DNA of 11,377 nucleotides, taken from an uncultured bacterium. GTDB lineage: Bacteria > Patescibacteriota > Minisyncoccia > Phycocordibacterales > UBA2100. Position 1 is the first letter of the stretch. The number at the start of each line of letters is the position of its first letter. Below the pieces are notes generated by a model, which was not told the origin of the DNA, ran no database searches, and was given only the letters and a program-made list of their open reading frames with translations. Shown here piece by piece: positions 7,620 through 11,377 of this stretch. Location of the stretch: assembly GCA_903881205.1 (NCBI GenBank), contig CAIRSC010000005.1, forward strand, positions 1 through 11,377, read 5' to 3'. The position numbers and the translations under genes are program-made.

Positions 7620-8452
7620 GGCGTTTTTTGCGAATAGTACGAGCCGAGTGCGTTGAATGAATTATACATATCCGCTTCTGCTTTATTATACGTCCGCAAA
7701 AGCGCGGCGCTCGCCAATGCGTCGTCTCCGTGGTCGGCCATTGCAACGATTGTGGCGCTGAATTCGCTCATTGCGTTGAGGATCGCAAGATGGTAATTGA
7801 CCGCATCGCGCGGGACGGTCATCGCCGCGGTCAGCGCGATCGCGTTGTTGTAATTCACCGCGGCAGCCCTCAGATCGTTAAGGTATGTCGGATCGCTCGT
7901 CTCTTCATATTTTGCGAATAGATCGAGTTCAGACGCTGAATTCTTCAAAAGCGGCTCGAATGCGATGCGCAGATCGGATCGGTATGTGAGCATGCGTGTG
8001 TATGAGGTATCGGGATCGGTCTTGAGATCGTTCAGTACAAAGGTTTTGTACGAAATTGCGGCGCGCATGTTGGCCGCAATATTCCCTGCCGCGATCGCCG
8101 CGGTCGTGGAAGAGTACGTCCCCTGGTCCTGTAGACCCGCGTACTGACCAACCATCTGTGCGGTCACCATCGGTCCTATCATGGCGATCGGGTCGGTACT
8201 TGTCGATGCATCCGCGACGCCTACCCCTACCGTCGTGCTCTGCCCGAGGAGGATTTTTTCCTGCTGTTGCATCGCCACATCCTCCTGCGATGTGTCGCCC
8301 GTGTCGTTTTGAGTGACGACTGCGATGGGGGCCGGAGTCGGGACGCGCATGGACGCGCTTACGCGCCATGCGGAAACGCCGAGCAGTGTCGCGACCGATA
8401 GCATGGCGGCTACTGACATCGGAGTGAGTGAGATGTGTTGCAGTACGCGCAC
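7616..8452 (-). CDS. Membrane-anchored exported protein of T4SS cluster, 278 aa
   Basis: A protein of unknown family with one N-terminal membrane segment (about 12-29) followed by an external domain. Residues 38-90 are a low-complexity Thr/Val/Gln linker; about 115-275 are predicted helical (ISYKTFVLNDL, YNNAIALTAAMTVP, LLRTYNKAEADMYNSF). The start is not obvious. There is no in-frame ATG before residue 12, and an in-frame TGA lies just upstream at 8467-8465. TTG at 8458 is possible, but a TGATATACT promoter ends at 8459, so that codon would not be transcribed. GTG at 8452 falls exactly at the predicted +1, so I chose it. The C-terminal 70 residues resemble those of the preceding gene (VP, GDD, TYN.A and a final F..L/V..Y.S pattern), suggesting the two are paralogues. 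It overlaps the next gene by ATGA. Confidence 0.77.
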   Translation of the reverse strand: MRVLQHISLTPMSVAAMLSVATLLGVSAWRVSASMRVPTPAPIAVVTQNDTGDTSQEDVAMQQQEKILLGQSTTVGVGVADASTSTDPIAMIGPMVTAQMVGQYAGLQDQGTYSSTTAAIAAGNIAANMRAAISYKTFVLNDLKTDPDTSYTRMLTYRSDLRIAFEPLLKNSASELDLFAKYEETSDPTYLNDLRAAAVNYNNAIALTAAMTVPRDAVNYHLAILNAMSEFSATIVAMADHGDDALASAALLRTYNKAEADMYNSFNALGSYYSQKTP

Positions 8453-8458
8453 GCTCAA

Positions 8459-8467
8459 AGTATATCA
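8459..8467 (-). promoter_or_regulatory. Extended -10 promoter giving a leaderless GTG start
   Basis: The minus strand reads TGATATACT, an extended -10 element with one departure from TATAAT. It is followed by TTGAGC and then GTG, the chosen start codon. The six-base gap places +1 on the G, as in the PrgI promoter. I see no good -35 hexamer 16-18 bases further up, which is tolerated by extended -10 promoters. It lies in the 46-base gap between the two membrane-anchored genes, where no terminator hairpin is visible, so read-through from the upstream gene is also possible. Confidence 0.55.
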
Positions 8468-8504
8468 TCGCGTGCAACGCAGATGACTCAGTTAATCCCG
8501 TTTT

Positions 8505-9473
8505 TTAGAGCCCGCCTCCCCCGGAAAACGTGAACACACTTCCCGGATCGATCGAAGTGAAGGTGACGCCCGAGAGTGACAAATATTGTGCGACCGCGAC
8601 AAAATTCCTGGAGAATGATTCCACTGCCGCATTGTATGTTTTGATCGCGGCGATGAAGGTGTCGTCTCCGGGCGCGTCGGGGATGGCGCTAAGCTGATGG
8701 CCGATATTGATATAGCTCTGCGCGAGTGCCTGATTCATGGCCTTTACGGGGTCAGGCACCGAGTCTAGGTGTTCAAGCGAGAGCCCGACGTTGGTGAGTG
8801 AGGTGCCGATATCCTTCACCGCCTGGCCTTTTTGTTTATTCTGGCGGTCGGCTATCTGGTCGCTGAGTATGGGAGCCGTATTGTGATGAGAATCCTCATA
8901 CGATTGTATATATGAGCCCGCGTCGTTGCCGTATGTATAGAGCGCTTGTTGCGTCGCCGTTCGTGGCCGCCCGGGCCCCGCTGTGCTAATGAGTCCCTGC
9001 GGGATGAATTCGTACGAGGCCTCAATCGCGGCACTCCCCGATTGTGCCGTGCTTGATGATGCTGCGACACTTGATCCTGAGCCCTGTTTGATTGATGCGA
9101 TGAATGCCTGTACGTCGAACGAGTCGGAAGAGTTACTTGATGTGGTGCTCGAAGCGGCTACGGGTATCGGCGTCAGCGGCACCATACTACCCGTGTCGAA
9201 TGAGTTTGCCGGAAGATTGGCCAACACCGGATTCTGTGGATCGTACGACGAAGAATTCACGAGCGCACCGCTACCTCCCCATGCCTGTATCGTATTTCCC
9301 GATACGGCGGGTGCATGCTGCTTTACGATGAGCGCACCGATGATCAGAAGTATTCCCGAGCACACACAGAGGCTGGTATATATATGAGTCTGTATCCATT
9401 CTGCCGCGCCCATCTCGTGCGACCCATCTTTCGTTTCAGGAGCATACCCATCCGTATCAATAAAGGGTTCCAT
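8505..9473 (-). CDS. Membrane-anchored exported protein heading the T4SS cluster, 322 aa
   Basis: First gene of the cluster; no family name recognised. A charged cytoplasmic N-terminus (1-28) leads into one membrane segment at about 31-50 (SLCVCSGILLIIGALIV), then an external region. Residues about 55-150 are Ser/Ala/Thr-rich low complexity including WGGSGALVNSSSYDPQN; about 170-305 are predicted helical (QQALYTYGNDAGSYIQSYE, IAAIKTYNAAVESFSRNF). The end is a glycine run, FSGGGGL. The C-terminal region looks related to that of the next gene. A bitopic layout with a long flexible stalk suggests a domain presented at the cell surface near the VirB6 channel, perhaps a VirB8-like or wall-interacting role, but no sequence motif shows this. 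The ATG at 9473 lies seven bases after TATACT, so its transcript would carry at most one untranslated base. Confidence 0.8.
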   Translation of the reverse strand: MEPFIDTDGYAPETKDGSHEMGAAEWIQTHIYTSLCVCSGILLIIGALIVKQHAPAVSGNTIQAWGGSGALVNSSSYDPQNPVLANLPANSFDTGSMVPLTPIPVAASSTTSSNSSDSFDVQAFIASIKQGSGSSVAASSSTAQSGSAAIEASYEFIPQGLISTAGPGRPRTATQQALYTYGNDAGSYIQSYEDSHHNTAPILSDQIADRQNKQKGQAVKDIGTSLTNVGLSLEHLDSVPDPVKAMNQALAQSYINIGHQLSAIPDAPGDDTFIAAIKTYNAAVESFSRNFVAVAQYLSLSGVTFTSIDPGSVFTFSGGGGL

Positions 9474-9480
9474 GGAAGAA

Positions 9481-9486
9481 AGTATA
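9481..9486 (-). promoter_or_regulatory. -10 box of the T4SS cluster's first gene
   Basis: TATACT on the minus strand is followed by TTCTTCC and the ATG of the 322-residue protein gene. A seven-base gap predicts +1 at or one base before the start codon. No clear -35 hexamer or TGn extension is seen. The element forms one arm of an inverted repeat whose other arm is the -10 of the divergent gene. Confidence 0.5.
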
Positions 9487-9500
9487 CCGTATTGATGTCG

Positions 9501-9506
9501 TATACT
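9501..9506 (+). promoter_or_regulatory. -10 box of the small exported protein gene
   Basis: TATACT is followed by ATTGAT and then ATG at 9513, the same six-base gap seen at the PrgI promoter, so +1 would be on the start codon. No TGn extension or convincing -35 is visible. The position supports the 9513 start over the in-frame upstream ATG at 9495, which the transcript would not include. Confidence 0.52.
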
Positions 9507-9512
9507 ATTGAT

Positions 9513-9824
9513 ATGCGGGTATCATTTCTGGTGGCATTGATTGCACTGCTCCTGCCGGTGAGCGCATTCGCCTTCCCCTTCGGCGGACAAGCATCGATCG
9601 TACTTCCGTGCTACAACGGCGCGGTCTATGCCAACCTCGGACCCCCGATTGGCGGCCCGTACATCTGGACCCCCGGCACACAGGCATACACCCACGGCGC
9701 GCCATACCATGCCGGGCAATGGGCGCTTGGACTCGCGGGCGCTCCCTACTATTGCATCGTCTCGATCGAACCAATCAACGTGTTCCCGGGAACAGCGGTA
9801 ATAATGTCTGGAAGTAGTCAGTAA
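9513..9824 (+). CDS. Small exported protein with two cysteines, 103 aa
   Basis: The only plus-strand gene in the window. The start at ATG 9513 gives a textbook signal peptide: MRV, a hydrophobic core LVALIALLLP, and VSAFA with cleavage expected after residue 20, leaving a mature protein of 83 residues beginning FPFGG. Starts further upstream (the reading frame is open back past 9315) would bury this signal, so I reject them. The mature part is rich in Gly, Pro, Ala and aromatic residues, with Cys33 and Cys81 near the two ends that could form one disulfide; segments such as GPPIGGPYIWTPG and LGLAGAPYYC suggest a small beta-rich fold. The family is not named to my knowledge. It is transcribed divergently from the secretion cluster and converges on rsmA with three bases between stops. 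A secreted accessory or surface protein is plausible. Confidence 0.8.
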   Translation: MRVSFLVALIALLLPVSAFAFPFGGQASIVLPCYNGAVYANLGPPIGGPYIWTPGTQAYTHGAPYHAGQWALGLAGAPYYCIVSIEPINVFPGTAVIMSGSSQ

Positions 9825-9827
9825 TGG

Positions 9828-10700
9828 TCAGAAAAGCATCTTTGTCAGCTCCTTCCACTCCGGTAACTTAATATCTTCCGCCCGCGCTTTTTCGGGGATG
9901 CCACATGCGGCCATCGCACCGACCACCTTTTCTTTATCAAGCACCACCGCGAGATTGTTCGCGACGAATTTTCGCTTCGACGCAAAGCCGGCGCGGACAA
10001 CGGTGAAGAACTGCTCTTCCTCGATACTGTCGAAAAATGCACCTGAGATATCGGTCACCGCGAGGATCGCCGAATCCACCGACGGCGGCGGCGAGAAATG
10101 ATTCTTGGAGACTTTGGCGATGATCTTCGGGGTACCAAACGCTTTGACTGAGAGCGAGAGAATACTTTCCTTCGATCCGGTGATCCGTTGCGCGACTTCT
10201 TTCTGTATAAGCAGCGCCATCGCGCGAGGTTTAATACTCGCAGTGAGGAACTGCCGGATGATCTCGCCGGTGATGTAATATGGAATATTCGCCGCCACAA
10301 TATATCCGCCGTCCAAAACAATACCGTCTGCATCGTTACGGAGCCTCAGCGTGGCCCTCGTCGTATGCTCAGATACGCCTCGTTCCCCGCGATCTGCGTG
10401 CCTCGCATCCGGCACCGTTTTGAACGGCTCAATACAAACATCTCGGATGTCACCAGCAAGTATCGTGAGTTTTCCTACGGCGATCTCTTTCGCAAATGTC
10501 TCATTGAGTACCGCGACGAGCACTTCATCTTTTTCAATTGCGATCACCTTCCCGAGTGTGAGCAGTTCGCGCGTGAGCACTCCTTTGCCGGGGCCGACCT
10601 CCACAATCACTTCCCCTTCACGGGGCTCCACTGTATGTGCGAGGGTACGCGCCGCCCAGGAGTGAATAAGGAAATGCTGTCCGAGCCGTGCCCCTCTCAT
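9828..10700 (-). CDS. rsmA: 16S rRNA (adenine(1518)-N(6)/adenine(1519)-N(6))-dimethyltransferase RsmA
   Basis: RsmA (KsgA) dimethylates two adjacent adenosines in helix 45 of 16S rRNA using S-adenosylmethionine, a late check in small-subunit assembly. The motifs are all present in the 290-residue protein: LGQHFL at 6-11, motif I VEVGPGKGVLT at 33-43, IEKD at 55-58 for ribose binding, GDIRD at 83-87, the catalytic NIPYYI at 138-143, and FSPPPSVDSAI toward the C-terminus. The frame stays open well upstream, but ATG 10700 puts QHFL where the family has it and overlaps the helicase stop by ATGA, so I chose it. An Arg/Asp/Gly-rich insertion of about 35 residues (roughly 94-128) separates GDIRD from NIPY, where homologues are usually shorter. 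No Shine-Dalgarno is seen, so translation probably couples to the helicase gene. Confidence 0.96.
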   Translation of the reverse strand: MRGARLGQHFLIHSWAARTLAHTVEPREGEVIVEVGPGKGVLTRELLTLGKVIAIEKDEVLVAVLNETFAKEIAVGKLTILAGDIRDVCIEPFKTVPDARHADRGERGVSEHTTRATLRLRNDADGIVLDGGYIVAANIPYYITGEIIRQFLTASIKPRAMALLIQKEVAQRITGSKESILSLSVKAFGTPKIIAKVSKNHFSPPPSVDSAILAVTDISGAFFDSIEEEQFFTVVRAGFASKRKFVANNLAVVLDKEKVVGAMAACGIPEKARAEDIKLPEWKELTKMLF

Positions 10701-11377
10701 ATAATGTATGTCTCGTCGTCGTCCAATAGTGAGCGTCTCGGTGCCTTCGGCGCAGCGGTACTCAAAAGCCGGGTGTCGATATCTTCGAGGAATTCCGATG
10801 GGAGCGTGTATTCGCGCGAGCCGTACTTCATACGCTCCGCAGCATAACTGAGAAATAGTCGTTTGCGAGCGCGCGTGAGTGCCACATAGAAGAGTCGACG
10901 GTCCTCTTCCTGGTCGCGCTTCTCGTCCTCGCGCGTCGAGGGGAACAGCCCTTGTTCGAGTCCGGTGATGAATACCGCGTCGAATTCGAGTCCTTTGGAT
11001 GCATGCACAGTCATCAACGACACCGCCGACACTTCGTCTTTGATCTGGTCCTGGTCGCTCTGCAGTGCCGCCTCCTCGAGCAGTTTCTCCATGCCCTCCG
11101 GACACGTATCGGCGTCGAATTTGGTTGCGAGGTTCACGAGTTCACGAATGTTGCCGAGCCGCTCTTCCCCATCGTCGGCATCCTTATACATTTTTTCCAT
11201 ACCACTCGCTTCGACCGCGTAACGCACGGCGTCGGATGCGGGCAGCGTGTCGATCGCATGTTTGATACGCACGAGGATGTCGCGGAAGTTCGCGACTTTT
11301 GCGCGTGCGGCTGCCGGAAGTGCCTCGTCGTCCCCTGCGAGTACCTTGTCGAGAGTCACCTTGCCGATACCGCGCGG
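10697..11377 (-). CDS. uvrD: UvrD/PcrA-family superfamily 1 DNA helicase, C-terminal part
   Basis: Only the last 226 residues lie in the window; the start and the Walker motifs are beyond the right edge. The visible part begins PRGIGK, which matches the RGIG segment of UvrD-like helicase domain 2B. It then carries motif V (SLMTVHASKGLEF, about residues 118-131 of the visible part), ITGLEQGLFP, and motif VI (DRRLFYVALTRARKRL, about 159-174). These pack against ATP and DNA in 3'-5' helicases acting in repair and replication-conflict clearance. It ends about 50 residues after motif VI, at DDDETYII, without the long tail and Tudor-like domain of Bacillus-type PcrA. UvrD and PcrA cannot be told apart from this piece. 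Its stop overlaps the rsmA start. Confidence 0.93.
   Translation of the reverse strand, partial: PRGIGKVTLDKVLAGDDEALPAAARAKVANFRDILVRIKHAIDTLPASDAVRYAVEASGMEKMYKDADDGEERLGNIRELVNLATKFDADTCPEGMEKLLEEAALQSDQDQIKDEVSAVSLMTVHASKGLEFDAVFITGLEQGLFPSTREDEKRDQEEDRRLFYVALTRARKRLFLSYAAERMKYGSREYTLPSEFLEDIDTRLLSTAAPKAPRRSLLDDDETYII

Larger units (their letters stand above)
9481..9506. repeat. Inverted repeat spanning two divergent -10 boxes
   Basis: AGTATAC at 9481-9487 and GTATACT at 9500-9506 are perfect 7-base inverted arms separated by 12 bases. Each arm contains the -10 hexamer of one of two divergent genes. The symmetry may simply reflect two similar promoters facing away from each other, or the arms may also bind a dimeric regulator. 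Confidence 0.6.

Noticed and set aside
8456..8458. TTG start for the 278-residue membrane-anchored protein
   Set aside because: It lies directly against the TATACT hexamer, so a transcript from that promoter would begin downstream of it; it stays possible if transcription comes from the upstream gene.
9315..9512. Longer version of the small exported protein starting at 9315
   Set aside because: It overlaps the coding region of the divergent gene and hides a perfect signal peptide beginning at 9513.
9825..9827. Bidirectional terminator between the small exported gene and rsmA
   Set aside because: Only three bases separate the stops, and I found no GC-rich hairpin with a T-run around them.
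10700..10705. TATAAT on the plus strand at the rsmA/helicase junction
   Set aside because: There is no -35, and no plus-strand gene follows; it lies inside the helicase reading frame.
10701..11105. Upstream extension of the rsmA frame (425 residues in all)
   Set aside because: The extra N-terminus runs through the helicase coding region in another frame and would displace QHFL far from the family's normal position; ATG 10700 fits.

Overview
The window looks like a chromosomal segment of a Patescibacteria (CPR) bacterium, most likely a parcubacterial lineage. This rests on recognising the protein families (a small Gram-positive-like type IV secretion cluster of the CPR kind) and on very tight gene packing; there is no 16S gene here to confirm it. 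TGA acts as a normal stop at several junctions, which argues against the recoded Gracilibacteria/SR1 groups. No stretch over about 60 bases lacks a gene, and I see no tRNA, rRNA, CRISPR array, insertion sequence or relaxase.

Layout. From 9473 down to base 1, everything on the minus strand reads as one type IV secretion system (T4SS)-like cluster. In transcription order it holds: a membrane-anchored secreted protein (8505-9473); a second, probably paralogous, membrane-anchored protein (7616-8452); a 568-residue signal-peptide protein with ten cysteines (5913-7619); an 818-residue VirB6/TrbL-like polytopic membrane protein with a long helical tail (3455-5911); a soluble protein with a Pro/Ala/Thr-rich tail (2846-3451); a PrgI/VirB3-like membrane protein (2276-2788); a TraC-like protein (1615-2274); and a VirB4 ATPase whose C-terminus is cut by the window edge (1-1613). 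On the plus strand, 9513-9824 encodes a small exported protein divergent from the cluster. To its right lie two minus-strand housekeeping genes joined by an ATGA overlap: a UvrD/PcrA helicase (C-terminal part only) and rsmA.

How it works together. VirB4 would power the machine, with the TraC-like protein and PrgI at its membrane base and VirB6 as the channel scaffold. The three exported proteins upstream would act outside the membrane. The lack of relaxase in view and the location next to rsmA and a UvrD-type helicase suggest a resident secretion, pilus or DNA-uptake machine rather than a plasmid transfer module, but genes past base 1 are not visible.

The most distinctive signal is in gene expression. 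Four gene starts that are not coupled to an upstream stop each lie 6 or 7 bases downstream of a -10 hexamer (TATAAT or TATACT), so the predicted transcripts would be leaderless. The remaining internal starts overlap or sit 1-3 bases after the previous stop, and clear Shine-Dalgarno sequences are mostly missing.
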